A stretch of 64,000 bases of DNA from Alnus glutinosa (lineage: Eukaryota > Streptophyta > Magnoliopsida > Fagales > Betulaceae), in NCBI RefSeq assembly GCF_958979055.1, contig NC_084892.1:810001-874000 (forward strand). Direction: 5' to 3'. Made by a program: the position numbers and the translations under genes. Shown here one piece after another: positions 12,119 to 24,035 of the stretch. Numbering within the stretch: the first letter of the stretch is position 1; every line of letters starts with the position of its first letter. The notes beneath the pieces are model-generated. The model was not told the origin of the DNA. It saw only the letters and a list, made by a program, of their open reading frames with translations, and ran no database searches.

Positions 12119-13372
12119 ATGGATTCACAAGTACAAGGAGATGTGTCATTCATAGATCTTTTACAAGGAGATACTGACATGGACAACTCATTTTTGGATG
12201 AATCTCAACAAGCTTCAATGTCCATTGATCACTCTCAACCCCAAGTTATAGCTCGCACTAAGAAACCACAACGGGGTACCAACTTCTCTATGGAGGAAGA
12301 CAAGCTATTGGTATCGTCGTGGCTAAATGTTGGCATGGATGCAGTGCAAGGGGCTGATCAAAAACATCGCCAATTTTGGGAAAGAGTTCACAAATATTTC
12401 CATGAACATAAGGAGTTCCCTTCTGACCGAAATTATGGCTCCCTAATGAATAGGTGGTCAACTATTCAAAAATCAGTTACTATGTTTACTGCATGCCTAT
12501 CTCAAATTGAGCATCTCAACCAAAGTGGTACTACTGAGCATGACAAGGTATAACTTAAACCCCAAGCATGTATTCAATACATACAATTATTTTTAGTTAC
12601 AAGATACTAATTATTTTTCTATTTACTTTAATTTTTAGATTCAAAAGGCAAAGTGTGTGTATCGCTCAAAGAATAACAATGTAGTTTTTCCATATGAACA
12701 TTGTTGGAATTTATTAAAGGGGGAACAGAAGTGGTTACACCATGGCAACAAGGACAAACGAAGAAGAAGATCATCTATGGAAACATCTGCTAATGTCACT
12801 CATACTCCAGATTCGATAAATGAAGGTGAGGGGGACAATGTGTCGCATGGTAACAATGTAGACTTTGAGAGACCAATAGGCAAAAAAGCCGAAAAGGCAA
12901 ACAGAAGAGGAAAGAGCATCCCTCCGAAGATGTTGTGGAATTCATGAAGAAAAAAACAGAATGTCTTGAGGAAGCGCGTGTTCAAGGAGAAGAGATAATT
13001 CGCTTGGAAAAAGAAAAACTTCATTTGGAACAATTGGATCGTGAGAAGATAATGGATATTGAATTGAAAAAACTTCATTTGCAAGAGTTGGAGTTGTAAT
13101 AGAAAATGGATATGGAAAGGCAAAAGCTTCAAGCGGAACAAATGGATCGCTAGAAGATAATGGATTTTGAAAGGAAAAGGCTTCATTTGCAAGGCTTGGA
13201 GCGGGAAGAGAAGATGGATATTGAAAGGAAAAAGCTTCAATCGGAACAATTGGATCGCGAAGAGAGAGCAATGATTCTTGATACAAGCAAGATGACAGAA
13301 CTACAACAACAATATTGGAAGGCACGCCAAAATGAAATTATTGAGTGTCAAGAATCAAGAAAGTCGACATGA
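12119..13372 (+). pseudogene. Harbinger accessory gene, MYB/SANT-like DNA-binding protein, decayed
   Basis: In PIF/Harbinger elements this protein helps the transposase bind DNA and enter the nucleus. Exon 1 is 12,119-12,547 (143 codons, starting MDSQVQGD just after a TTTTAG acceptor). It holds the SANT-like domain at about residues 55-130 (FSMEEDKLLVSSWLN and NYGSLMNRWSTIQ). The intron is 12,548-12,638. Exon 2 begins IQKAKCVYRSK and continues FPYEHCWNLLKGEQKW, a known family motif. After about 12,900 the frame shifts by one base (to KEHPSEDVVEF). A charged coiled coil of repeats like REEKMDIERKKL then follows with stops at 13,097-13,102 and 13,151-13,153. The original stop is TGA at 13,370. 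One frameshift plus three stops make it non-functional as it stands; the SANT half is still open. Confidence 0.85.
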
Positions 13373-14957
13373 TTTGCTCTTGTACTCTCTTTGTTGTGTT
13401 GTAATTCTCTTCTTGCGCTTTAATGTTCAGTCCCTGTATGCACACTTCTGGCTGTGTAGTTTCTGGTTTTAACACTCTGTTTAGTGCGTAATTTTTGCTG
13501 TTTGGTTATGTGTTTATACTTTCATGGACAAATGAACAAAGTAGATAATAGAAGTTTTTCCATATACATTTAAGAAGCCCTTTATTTCTTATATCAATTG
13601 CATTTCAAGTTGGGACACTAATTGTTGCCGAAATATTGTCCATCAATTTTTACTAGTCTTATTTTGTAATTGTTGAAATAGATGAGACTAAAATACTTCA
13701 GAGTTGATATCTTCCCGAGAATACTTTATGTTTTCCTTCTAGGTTGCATATATGAATTTTCCTCTACAACCTTGAGCATTTCTTACTTTCCTTGTGTGAA
13801 CTGCAGCTTGTTATTGCTCTCTTTTTTGTCAATTTCTCTTCTGTGTAATGTTAGGTACTGTCCTAGCTGCAAAAACCATTGTCAAGCCCTTAAAAAGTTA
13901 GATCTCTGGAGACTAATAATGGTGATTGTAATTATGCTATGCAGTGAAAAAGCAAGTAAAATTTTGACTAAATCACATGCCTGAGAATGAATATTGAGTT
14001 GGAAATTGTTGCAACTAGAATGTAGTGGTAGGTTATGTGGAGACTGATCTCTATGCGGAGCCTGCGAGAGGTCTGGGAGTCTCCGACCCAAAATTTTATA
14101 AAGTTAAAAGTTTCAATATTGACCTTTGGGTCTATAGCCCTAGTAATAGTTGAACAAGACGTTATACATATATTCATAGTGTTGTGAACTCCTATGCATA
14201 GTGAAAAACCGCAGCAACTCTATGTACATAACCCTAGTAAGAGTGAACCACGTGACTTTGGCGTTCATGTGTGTTTGTTTTGCTTATTTCTTCTGTTTCG
14301 TTTCCTAACAATGTAGTCTCACCATCTAATTTATGGCATCCCTTTCTTCTCAGAACCTTCTCCCTTCATCTTTGAATTATACCTGAAGGCTCGGCTGAAG
14401 GATAGAGTTATCCTAAAAGCAGTCCATATTTTGAATTCAAATGGTACCGGTGGATTCGGATGATCATCTGATATGTTTATAAGTACATAGCGCTTGGAAA
14501 TTCTGTTATGGCATTGAACCTTTTCTAGCTCAATGCATGCTTCTCATGTGTATGCTTGTTCGGCATTTTAGCCTTTAGACCAGGAGACAGGAGCAAATTT
14601 TGATGAGACTTTGTTACGATTTTAGGGGGATTTGGAAACAGAAATACTTATTGCTCAGTATTTTACAAATTTACGTCAATATATAAATGTCAAAATCTCC
14701 TCTCCACTAACATTTAGCAAGTCAAAAGCTTTGTTGTGTTCCCCACAACTTTGGGATTGGCTGATTGCTTGTATTAGTCACAGTTGTTAAATGAAAGTTT
14801 CCATTTTCATTAAAAAAAAAAAAATTGTAACAAACAAACAAACCAATACTACACTTTTGTTAGCCAGAAGTAAACCAAAATTTTAGTTTTTACGAAATGG
14901 CTTTTATTTCCTACTATAAATAAGTACTAACTTAATAAATTATAAATAAAGACTAAC

Positions 14958-16184
14958 TTAATTTAAATAATACATATTAAATTTAGCATTCATTTGAAGC
15001 TCATACGATTGGCCATATAGTTGCCATAAGTGCTCAACGAGGTCCGATTGAAGTTGACAATGATTTCCTTGGTCTCTAATACGTTGACGATTAGAAATAA
15101 ACTTCGAAAGCATATTTGTGTCATTGTGCGACACTGGTTCAAAAGGATTTGCATTGAGTTGTTCATAATCGAAGTCCAAAGTGTCTTGTTCATCTTCAAT
15201 AATCATGTTATGGAGAATTATGCATGCTTTCATAATTTGTTTGAGCTCAGGTATTTTGAAAAATCGTGCAGGCTGACACACAATTGCAAATCGTGCTTGC
15301 AACACTCCAAATACACGATCTACGTCCTTTCTTGCAGACTCTTGTGCTGCAGCAAAATGTTTCTTCTTGGCTCCTAGTAGGGCTGAGATTGTTTTTACAA
15401 ATGTCGACCATTGAGGGTATATACTATCGGCAAGGTAATATCCCATCGTGTAGTCATGACCATTAATAGAGTAATTGACTCGAGGACCACGCCCTTGAGC
15501 AAGCTTAGTAAATATAAAAGATTTATCCAACACGTTGATGTCATTGTTAGACCCAGGTAACCCAAAAAATGCATGCCATGTCCAAAGATCATATGAAGCA
15601 ACTACTTCCAAGATAATAGTTGCTTCACATTTATGGCCAGAATATATACCTCTCCATGATGTTGGGCAATTTTTCCACTTCCAGTGTATACAGTCGATGC
15701 TCCCCAACATCCCAGGAAAACCACGACTTCGGCCCTCCACTAGCAATCTCGCAATATCATGATTTGTTGGTGACCTCAAGTACACATCGGAGTAAAGAGA
15801 AACCACTGCTTGAGCAAACAGTTTTAGACTATCCATTGCTGTGCTTTCAGAGAGCCTTAGATATTCATCCACAAAATCACCAGTTACTCCATATGCTAGC
15901 ATCCTGAGTGCGGCGGTAATCTTTTTAAGGGAAGAAAAACCAAGTATTCCAGCTGCATTTCTTTCTTGGACGAAGTATGGCTCGTAATCTTCAACCTTGG
16001 ATACAATACGAAGAAAAAGAGGACGCCTCATACGGAACCTCCTTCGAAATAGCCTAGGAGGGTATATTGGTGACTCTGCAAAATAATCGAGCACAAGCCT
16101 TTCGTGGCCTTGCAACCGATTACGCACGATGTGCCTACGACGTTTGGTACCACCATAATGTGATGTTGATCCTTCTTTTTCCAA
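14958..16184 (-). CDS. PIF/Harbinger DDE transposase (nuclease)
   Basis: Catalyses element excision and insertion. About 408 codons are open without a stop. Near the N terminus is LQGHERLVLDYFAESPIYPP followed by RLFRRRFRMRRPLF, typical of the family's entry into a helical DNA-binding region. The DDE residues appear in GSIDCIHWKW (first D), PGSNNDINVL (second D) and ESARKDVDRVFGVLQ (E). It ends near LEHLWQLYG and a TAA. The frame stays open upstream of 16,184 (SRSFLPKILHDDSDDDLEI) with no ATG before a stop, so the true start is unclear: it may be lost or lie in an upstream exon. The size fits the family (about 350-450 aa). The partner MYB-like gene is broken, so movement would need help in trans. 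Confidence 0.88.
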   Translation of the reverse strand: MEKEGSTSHYGGTKRRRHIVRNRLQGHERLVLDYFAESPIYPPRLFRRRFRMRRPLFLRIVSKVEDYEPYFVQERNAAGILGFSSLKKITAALRMLAYGVTGDFVDEYLRLSESTAMDSLKLFAQAVVSLYSDVYLRSPTNHDIARLLVEGRSRGFPGMLGSIDCIHWKWKNCPTSWRGIYSGHKCEATIILEVVASYDLWTWHAFFGLPGSNNDINVLDKSFIFTKLAQGRGPRVNYSINGHDYTMGYYLADSIYPQWSTFVKTISALLGAKKKHFAAAQESARKDVDRVFGVLQARFAIVCQPARFFKIPELKQIMKACIILHNMIIEDEQDTLDFDYEQLNANPFEPVSHNDTNMLSKFISNRQRIRDQGNHCQLQSDLVEHLWQLYGQSYELQMNAKFNMYYLN

Positions 16185-16374
16185 CGCCCTCGTAATTATC
16201 TCTAAATCATCATCAGAGTCATCATGAAGGATTTTGGGAAGAAAAGAGCGACTCTTAAAGAAAAAACAAAGCCATACAATAAAAATAGAGATTGAATGGA
16301 AATAAGTATTAGTTGGGGTGAATGATAATTGTGGAGGAAATGGTCTTATTTATGTAAAGTATACGAATGATTTT

Positions 16375-16420
16375 TTTGGCCAAAATATGGCCGTTAGAAA
16401 AAAGAAAAAAAGAAAAAATA

Positions 16421-16487
<67 letters not shown>

Positions 16488-16690
16488 GAGTAAAAAAATT
16501 ATCAAAAATATGACCATTAGGAAATACAACTAATTTTCAAAAATATAACCGTTAGGAAAAAACAAATTTTCAAAAATATGACCGTTAGGATAAAACAAAT
16601 ATTCACAAATATGATCGTTAGCAGAAGACAATTTTTATAAAATATGACCATTAGAATAAGATATTCAAAAATATGACCGTAAGACAAACA
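16375..16690. repeat. Harbinger subterminal repeats: (TAA)n and a 40-bp tandem array
   Basis: A (TAA)n microsatellite at about 16,416-16,485 is followed by five or six imperfect copies of a unit of roughly 40 bp centred on AAAATATGACCGTTAGGA (to about 16,690). A further related word lies just left of the TAA run. The position just inside the right terminus suggests a transposase or partner binding zone; that is inference. Confidence 0.7.
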
Positions 16691-16883
16691 TTCAAAATTT
16701 TTTAAATAGATAAATAATAAAAAAAATTGAAAAAAAATTATTTAAATGGAAATTCCATTTGACTAGTAAAATTTGGTGAGGCTGCTGGGAGAATTTTAAT
16801 AAAGTGGCTCACTAGAATAGAAAAAAGTGATTTTTAGCTATTTTGGTGAATAAAATTTGGTGAGGCTACTAGAAATGCTCTAA

Positions 16884-18431
16884 GCAAGGGTGCTTTTAGT
16901 CTTCCCTTCCCTAAATTATAGCGTAATTAATACATTAGTGATTCCCTTTTAACCAAGTTGGTTTTCTGATTTGTCAAAAGATGGATGCTACACTTAATTC
17001 ATGTTGTAATATGTGTGTTACAAACATTATTTTTTTTTAGCCATATTTAAATGTTTTACTATTTGGTATTCATGAGTTTTTATAGCAAAGGAAAAAATTG
17101 TTTTATTAAAATATATATTAATGAGTTTTTATGAAGAAGAAAAATCAATTTTAATGATTTGATCTTAAATTGCTTTGACCGTTTATTTTTCTTCTTAAAT
17201 AATTTTAGCCGCTAGTTGTTAAAGCTTACATTTTATACAGTTTGGACATTAACTGTTTCACGGCCTTAGAAAATCTGGTGAGCCAGCCTTGAAGAAAAAG
17301 ATATTTGGTTTTAGCCGTTAGTTATGCTTCCTACCATTTGTCGTAAACTTGTGAGACTTAAAGGTAAGAAGAAAAAAAAACGTTTTTTTTTCTTACTGTT
17401 GGTTCATGGCATTTAAGAAAAGAAAAGAAAAGTGATGCTCATTTTTCTTATATATTAAGTTCCAATGAGAATTTGAAAACTACTTCTTCTTAATTTGGCT
17501 TCCAATATATTTTCAGGGTGTATTTTATATATTTCAAAGTGAATTTGTTTTAAGCCAATAAGCTATTTGTTATATTAATATTTTTTTTACAAAAAAAAAA
17601 ATATATATTTTGAAGTCCTCTATCCACTTTAGTCAAAAGATTGTTCTATTTGATCTTCATTCTTGAAAGTGTATTTTTAACGAAGATGGATGCTATAGTC
17701 TAATTCTGAGAGGTTGCGTGCGTGTCAAGAGATTCGATCACATCGAGTTATACGCTTCGGGATGCGCGAATCAACCTTTAAGGACAACACTCTTGCGTCA
17801 TTTTATACCATTGTGAGATATTTTCTTAATTTAATTTTAATCTTTTGTACAATATTTATTTTATTATTATTATTATTTCGGATCAATATGATCTAGTATC
17901 AACAATAATTTTTCAACCAATTATTTGTTTAACAATAATTTATTGAATTATTAATTTTCAGATTTATTTTATTTTATTTCAATAAGAACTTTGTACACCA
18001 TCTAAAGCTATTTTCAACAATTCAAACTTATTTTACATCAACTAGCGTATCATAGGTTGAATGACCACCTAAAGAAACAAAACGTACCTTCATTCAGCTC
18101 GTGCCAATGGCCATTGAGTGGTTTGGTCGTTCACCCCCAATTTATATGTTTTATTTTTATTATTATTATTAAAAAAAAAAAAAAGAATTTACCCTAGGAT
18201 ATTTTGGATAGTTCATGTGGTTAAAAATCAAGTGCAACGCACATAGCTAACATTCCATTTAAGAAAACGGAAAATATCAACAAATGTGGTAATTTTGCAG
18301 GGAAGACTAAATCAACGAGTAAGGAGTAAAGTATATTTTTTTTTTTCCATTTTTTAAGCACTTTACTTTATGAAATGAATGGGGGCTAAAAAGTCAGAAA
18401 AAGGCATATTCCTCACATAGTTTGCCAACAT
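16884..18431. other. X1 spacer, part 1
   Basis: Non-coding AT-rich sequence aligning with 43,480-45,000 (X2). A conserved 150-bp patch (about 17,700-17,830, matching 44,285-44,395) is less AT-rich than its surroundings; I do not recognise it. No gene is seen. Confidence 0.55.
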
Positions 18432-18442
18432 AACTATTATAG

Positions 18443-18544
18443 TTATCAGCTGGGAACCACGCCTCATGAAGCGGCGGTCACTAGTTCGAATCCCCTATCC
18501 TCTCTCCCCTTTCCCCCCTCTTGTATGGACATATCAAAAAAGAA
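18443..18544 (+). mobile_element. tRNA-derived SINE, copy 1
   Basis: Flanked by the 11-bp target duplication AACTATTATAG (18,432-18,442 and 18,545-18,555). X2 at about 45,000 has a single copy of that word and no SINE. The body reads GGGAACCACGCCTCATGAAG, then the B-box-like CTAGTTCGAATCCCC, a C/T-rich stretch and GACATATCAAAAAAG. The A-box end is truncated compared with the copies at 42.3, 47.7 and 35.9 kb. Confidence 0.9.
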
Positions 18545-18555
18545 AACTATTATAG

Positions 18556-18765
18556 CCGCAGCTAATCAAAGCTTATCTGAACAATTTTGTAATTAATTAA
18601 TCGCGTTAGAAGATTGATTAAATGAATAAATTAATTATTTCTTATCATTTTAAATTTTTGAAATAAATAATAATTTATCATAATATCAGAACAAATATCA
18701 TAAATTCAAACATTTTTACAACCTGGTTGTCAATGTTTTAGAAAGACCAAAATGACAAATGACTG

Positions 18766-18823
<58 letters not shown>

Positions 18824-19160
18824 AACAATGTGTGACCGGTCTATAGTGAGTAATGTTTCTTGCACAACTGTTATATAACTCTAACAACTTTTTTTTAATA
18901 TCAACTATTCAATATTTGGGGCACACATATAGAAAAACAAATTTAATAGTTAATCTTAAAAATAAAAAATAAAAAATAAAAAAAAATAGTAGTAAGAATT
19001 GTGTAAAACTTATGTAAGAATTGGTCAAGAAATATTACTCGTCTATAGTTATGGTAGGTCATAGAATTTTCACTACCCAATACCCATGCGAAGTATAAGG
19101 TTTTGTTTGCCAACACTAATTTTGTTTGATTTCAACGTGGCCACTGCACATGGTTTGAAC
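18556..19160. other. X1 spacer, part 2
   Basis: AT-rich non-coding sequence with a (TA)n microsatellite at 18,768-18,816. It aligns with 45,010-45,560 and, more loosely, 51,280-51,665. No gene is seen. Confidence 0.6.
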
Positions 19161-19168
19161 TTGAAGCT

Positions 19169-21275
19169 TTTTTTTTTTTTTTTTTGGATGAATTAAAACC
19201 ATGTTATAACCAAAACAAACGTCTTACAACTCTCCAGAAACTGGACCACCATTACATCAAGCCAAAAGCCTTACACGCTGAAAACAGCAACACAAAACAA
19301 CAAGAACTAACAACCCCCAAAACCTCCAGCAACTTAAACTCAGTTACAGCAAGATAAAAGGTTCCATTTAGCCACAAGAACCTTCTGTTTATTAAGTCTC
19401 TTAAAATGCCCTTTAGCCATAATCCTCATTCTGACTTCCCATCGAACTTGAGCCAAAATTGCTTCCTCCGTCTGAGGATTATTACTGTGTAAGAGGGCAT
19501 TACGTTGCTGCCATAGGTGATACACTACAGCAGCAAAACAAAGTCTCCCCAAGCATGACTGCAGACTTTTTCCCCTTAACACTTTAGGACCCCAAATTTC
19601 AACATTATTCCAACTAGTCGGAACATTAATGAAGGAACAATCACTCATGATTTCCATCCAGATCCTTCTACTGAAACTACAACCAAAGAAGAGGTGGTCT
19701 CTGTTCTCCTGACGAGCATAACAAAACATGCAAAGAATCGAACCCAAATACCCCCAAGCACACATCTTGTGTCTAGTAATAACAGCATTCTGAAACAGCA
19801 GCCATAAGAAGAATGAGTGCTTCGGTATAGCCATAGACCACCAGACAACCTTCCACCAAAGAACCTCCTGAGTCCTCATATTCTCCCAAGTATATGCACA
19901 AGAGTATTTCCCATTCCTGGATTCCCAGATAAGCGATCTTCTCCCCCCAATCGTATATCCGGAAAATTACATTGAATCTCAACAATATCATCAGACCTTG
20001 CAAAAGGCCAGTACCATTCCCCATTCCTGATTATGGTACACAGTTTAGCATTCATGGATAAACCTGAATCATAAACAGCCCTATATCCAAATTTATCCAA
20101 AAGACACCCTACTGGATGCCACTTGTCCAGCCAAAGAAAAATCTGTCGCCCATCACCAACTTGGTATCTAATAAACCTCTTAGCAATGTCCCGGATCTTC
20201 AACAATTTCTTCCAACTCCAAGAGCAAGAAGAAGGAATAGAAACATTCCAGAAACTTCTACCCCTGAGCCAATTTAAATCAACCCAAGCACCCCAAAGCG
20301 AGCCAGCTTTACTGAAGAGGTTCCAAATATGATTAAGCATTGAAGCTTGGTTCCAAACCTCAATCTTTTTTATCCCAAGACCACCTTCATTTTTAAGGAA
20401 ACAAATCTTATCCCAAGCCACCTTCACATGAGCTTTAGCATCAGAGCCACCCCAAAGAAACCTATTAAACTTTTGCTCAATTAACTTGATGATTTTTTTA
20501 GGAAGAATGAAAACCTTTGCCCAAAAAACCTGCAAACTGACTAGGACAGAGGACAAAAGCTGAAGCCTACCAGCAAAAGAAAGCTTCCGGACCAGCCATG
20601 AATCAATTCTAGCCGTGATTTTTGCCACCAAGCTCTCACAGTCCACAGAAGTAAGCCTCTTGGAGATAAGAGGCACACCCAAGTACCTTACTGGCAGCAC
20701 TCCTTCAGGCATATGCAACATCTCAAGAATATCCTGCTTCAGAACAGGATTCACTCCAGCCAAAAAAATAGAACTTTTAGAGATGTTTGCCTATAGACCC
20801 GAGAGCTGCTCAAAATCATCAAGAACATCCTTAATGACCTTCACCGATCTAATAAAAGCAGCAGAGAAGATGAGCAAATCATCTGCAAAATATAGATGAT
20901 TTAACTTCAGCTCTCTGCATCTAGGATGAAAATCAAATTGGGAATTTGAAGGTACATCATCTCCAAGTAAAAGGGACAGCCCTTCCATAGCTATCACAAA
21001 GAGGTAAGGGGAAATCGGGTCCCCTTGCCTTAGTCCCTTCTTGCCATGAAAGTATCCAACCAAAGACCCATTAAGGGCAATGGTAAAGCTGGGGCTGGTA
21101 ATACATTCCCTGATCCAAGAAATAAACCTAGCAGGAGCTCCCAAACACTTTAGACAGTGAAGAATATATTCCCAGTTCAAGAAATCATATGCTTTCATTA
21201 AATCTACCTTGAGAGCACATCTAGGAATGCCCTTCTGCTTATGATAATCAGTTTATCATAATTTATGATAAACAT
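19169..21275 (-). mobile_element. L1-type LINE, 5'-truncated
   Basis: A minus-strand non-LTR retrotransposon whose 3' poly(A) appears as poly(T) at 19,169-19,185. Target duplications TTGAAGCT stand at 19,161-19,168 and 21,276-21,283, and X2 (45,560) and X3 (51,665) have the site without the element. Only the end of the reverse transcriptase and the C-terminal region remain; the endonuclease and ORF1 are absent. The first 35 bp or so at the 5' junction (about 21,240-21,275) form a near-palindrome (GTTTATCATAATTTATGATA) not clearly part of the LINE. Confidence 0.92.
19340..21240 (-). pseudogene. LINE ORF2 remnant: reverse transcriptase C-terminal part and zinc-binding domain
   Basis: The frame enters as KGIPRCALKVDLMKAYDFL and carries reverse-transcriptase motifs KGLRQGDPISPYLFVIAMEG and LYFADDLLIF. 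A TAG at 20,788-20,790 (probably once CAG) follows QLSGL, and the frame resumes ANISKSSIFLAGVNP. It runs through RYLGVPLISKRL and SFAGRLQLLSSVL, typical of plant L1 ORF2, to about 19,940. There a one-base frameshift (GEDRL to LIWESRNGKYSCAY) leads into the zinc-binding C-terminal domain (HSFFLWLLFQ, CMFCYARQENRDHLFFGC). It ends at TAA 19,340. With two lesions and a missing 5' half it cannot make a working protein. Confidence 0.9.
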
Positions 21276-21532
21276 TTGAAGCTCTTTTTCTATAAAAAGA
21301 AAAAAAAAGTTGAAGCTCTTGGTGTTACTAACTGGCCTGCGATTATACGCAGATAGAATTTGGAGTGACCTAATCCATAATTTATGTTTATTTTTCTCCG
21401 GTTTTCAATAAGAAACATTCAAATGTTGAGTCTTCTCTTATTTTACCTAAACTTTTTAATTTTATTTTAAATTTTGAAAAGAATTATAAGTTTTGTGTTT
21501 ATTTAATTTTGCGACCCACTTTATATGTATAA

Positions 21533-21725
21533 GGATTCTCTACAACTATTTATCTAAATTTGAGAAAATTCGAACAGGTGATTGTGAGAGACTACTTATG
21601 AGACGCACCTGACCAAACAAAAATTGGGCAGTCCAATCACTTATCTGGTCAGATAGGTCCCAAAAGTGGTCTCTCACAATTACCTGTCCGAATTCTCTCA
21701 AATACGGACAAATATAATAGAATCC
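21533..21725. mobile_element. Tourist-like MITE, 193 bp
   Basis: Inverted ends GGATTCTCTACAACTATTTA and (reverse complement) GGATTCTATTATATTTG..., then shared GAATTCGGACAGGT-type words. Flanks are TAA on the left and TAT on the right, fitting a TWA duplication. Relatives stand at 45,823, 55,511 and, in half, 56,513. Confidence 0.75.
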
Positions 21726-22944
21726 TATGATTCCAACCATTGTGTTAGTTAATTAATTACTCATCAAATATAATAATAAAATCGCTCAATGATAACTTGA
21801 GTAAGCACCCTTTGATTTTCGAAAAACCACAATCTCAAATGATTTTCATATCATAAATTATTTAGAAAGTAATTACATACAGAACTTTCTTCGTATATAA
21901 CTCTTACCAGTCCAGATTCTAGGGGGGGGCGGCCATCATGTGCCTCCCTAGCCTTGACTTTGCCCCTGGTTATCCCACGATGAAAAATTTTCAACTAAGT
22001 CTGCCTATCCCACGATGAAAAACTTTGAAATTGATGTGGTTGGTGCCCATTTGTCACGGCTTTGGAAATTAAATGCCACATATATATATCGATTCAAAAC
22101 TTCACATATGCATGGCTGGTGTCTCTTGAACGTGGGCGTTACGTTGCACATCCACTGCGGACGTACTGCCCCTTTTCCACGTACAGCCTTAATTTTGTGT
22201 TTTAAATGGTGCTTTCCTTTAATTCCTTTGGGTTAATAATTTTTGAATTTTTTCCTATAATGAGATGGTAAGCTATTAAAATTTTGGGAAAAATCATATT
22301 TAGCCCCTAAGTTTTTATCTGATTTAGATTTAATTCTTACGTTTTCAATTTCAAAAATAAAGTCATTAGATTTTGTCCAAGTTTCAAATTAATTGATCAC
22401 TTTATTACTTTACCGTCAAAGTTAACGATTTTTCATTTGTCACATATGTTTCATGTGATACTCTAGGATTCATGTTAGCACTCAATACAATGTCGATTTC
22501 CATGTCAACATCAAAGTTAACGGTTTTCCATTTAATTTTACAGATCTAGAATATTATAATGCGAAGAAGATGGTTTTTGTTTATAGATTCAGTTGGGTCT
22601 TTTCTTTCCTTTTTTCTATGGATATATGACTTGGTTCTTAATGATATGGCATTGATATTAGGTATTAATATAGATGCTAATGTGTCAATTGAGACACACA
22701 TGAAATATGAGAAACTATTAATTTTGAGGAAAAAAGTGACAAAGGGGCTTATTTAAAATTTGTACAAAACCTAAGGACCGTATTCTTGAAATTATAAACT
22801 CAATAACTAAATATAACTTCTTCCTAAATATTAAAATATCACCTTTAATTAAATATTTCAAATTTTATCATCTTGACGGTCACCATCTTTATTTCAGAGG
22901 ATTGTCAAATATCTCTAGATAAAGAGCAAATCAATTACTCTTAA

Positions 22945-22993
<49 letters not shown>

Positions 22994-23268
22994 AAGAAAG
23001 AGAGAGAGAGTTGTCCCCAATAGTTAAATCAATTGGTTAAGGAACACGCCTAATGAAACAATATGTACCCTTGCTAAGAAAATAAATGAAATGGTCAATA
23101 ACGCGCACGAACACACACACACGTGTGTGTGACTATATATATATAAAACGACGAGATTTACCCTTGTTCAAAAAATAAACGAAATGGTAAAAAAATACAC
23201 ATATATGTAGAGCTGAATTTCTTTTTTTATTATTATTAAAAATAAAGTGTCATGTTAACGTAAAATCA

Positions 23269-23306
<38 letters not shown>

Positions 23307-23607
23307 AACATCCCTCTATAATGATAAATTGCTCTGAAAATAAACAAAATGGTCAATAACAATCTTGACTGAGTCCTCGATCTGGTAAACTTTGGAGGCC
23401 AAAATGCAAGAATGGTAGAAACCTAAACAAAGAATATTTAATGTGACGCAAACCAAAGGTACTTGATGACATGAGCGTGCCAGCCAGTTTAATTAATTAT
23501 TTCATTGCCACTTCATTTTGTAAATAATTTTATAATAAAAGTTGTAGTTTTTTACTTTTTTTTAGTATACCATTCATTAGTCCTATGAGCAACCGAGCTA
23601 GCCCTGA

Positions 23608-23646
<39 letters not shown>

Positions 23647-24035
23647 GCCCTTTTCGCCTTTTCCCCTTTTACAGCAGCCATCATTATGGGTAATGTATAT
23701 TAAGGTAGCTTAAAGACACTGGCGATTAAAGATCATGACTTAATCTCAATTAAGTGCGATACAACATGAATAGCATCTGAAAATATATATAGCAGCTAGC
23801 TGAAGAAATATTTATTGTCATAAGCACAAGTATACTTGCTCCGAAATAAGTATAAGAAAAAGTTTACACTATTCGTTTGATATCTATCGTTCAAATGTTT
23901 ATTACACGTACAGACACAGACACAGGCATGAATGTGCCTTAGTCCATGATAATACGTATTGTTCTCTTATTACTATAGAGAGAAGGAACACATAATTCCT
24001 CTCTATTTGTAAATTCAAGGGCAAATAGTAATAAC
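21726..24035. other. Low-complexity spacer before TLP-A2
   Basis: Intergenic. It holds TA/GA microsatellite sequence at about 22,950-23,010, an alternating (AC)n/(GT)n palindrome near 23,110-23,131, poly(A) at 23,270-23,300 and poly(T) at 23,611-23,645. A degenerate relative of the SINE family may lie at about 23,015-23,062 (GTCCCCAA ... GGAACACGCCTAATGAA). No gene is seen. Confidence 0.5.
22277..22828. repeat. Possible MITE with imperfect inverted ends
   Basis: The left end GGGAAAAATCATATTTAG and the reverse-complemented right end AGGAAGAAGTTATATTTAG are similar. The interior mixes TTAACGGTTTTCCATTT-like words. I found no clean target duplication and no second copy in the window, so the element call is tentative. 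Confidence 0.35.

Larger units (their letters stand above)
10831..16880. mobile_element. PIF/Harbinger transposon, about 6.05 kb, both ends present
   Basis: Flanked by a TAA target duplication (10,828-10,830 and 16,881-16,883), the 3-bp TWA duplication typical of PIF/Harbinger. The ends are GAGCATTTTTATTAGCCTCA and, in reverse complement, GAGCATTTCTAGTAGCCTCA. A second shared word, TTTTAGCTATTTTGGTGA, lies further in at both ends. It contains the two genes expected of the superfamily in convergent order: a MYB/SANT-like gene (plus strand, decayed) and a DDE nuclease (minus strand, open). The insertion interrupts a tandem repeat whose other copy gives the empty site. The span 13,380-14,950 between the two genes holds no recognisable coding sequence. 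Confidence 0.93.
9797..17082. repeat. 635-bp tandem duplication, second unit split by the Harbinger element
   Basis: A unit of about 635 bp (landmark CATCAACAC at 9821 and again at 10,456) is present twice. Unit 1 is about 9797-10,434. Unit 2 is 10,435-10,830 and resumes at 16,884-17,082. Between the halves sits the 6.05-kb Harbinger element. X2 has only one unit (about 43,080-43,690), so the tandem duplication is private to copy 1. No coding content. Confidence 0.75.
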
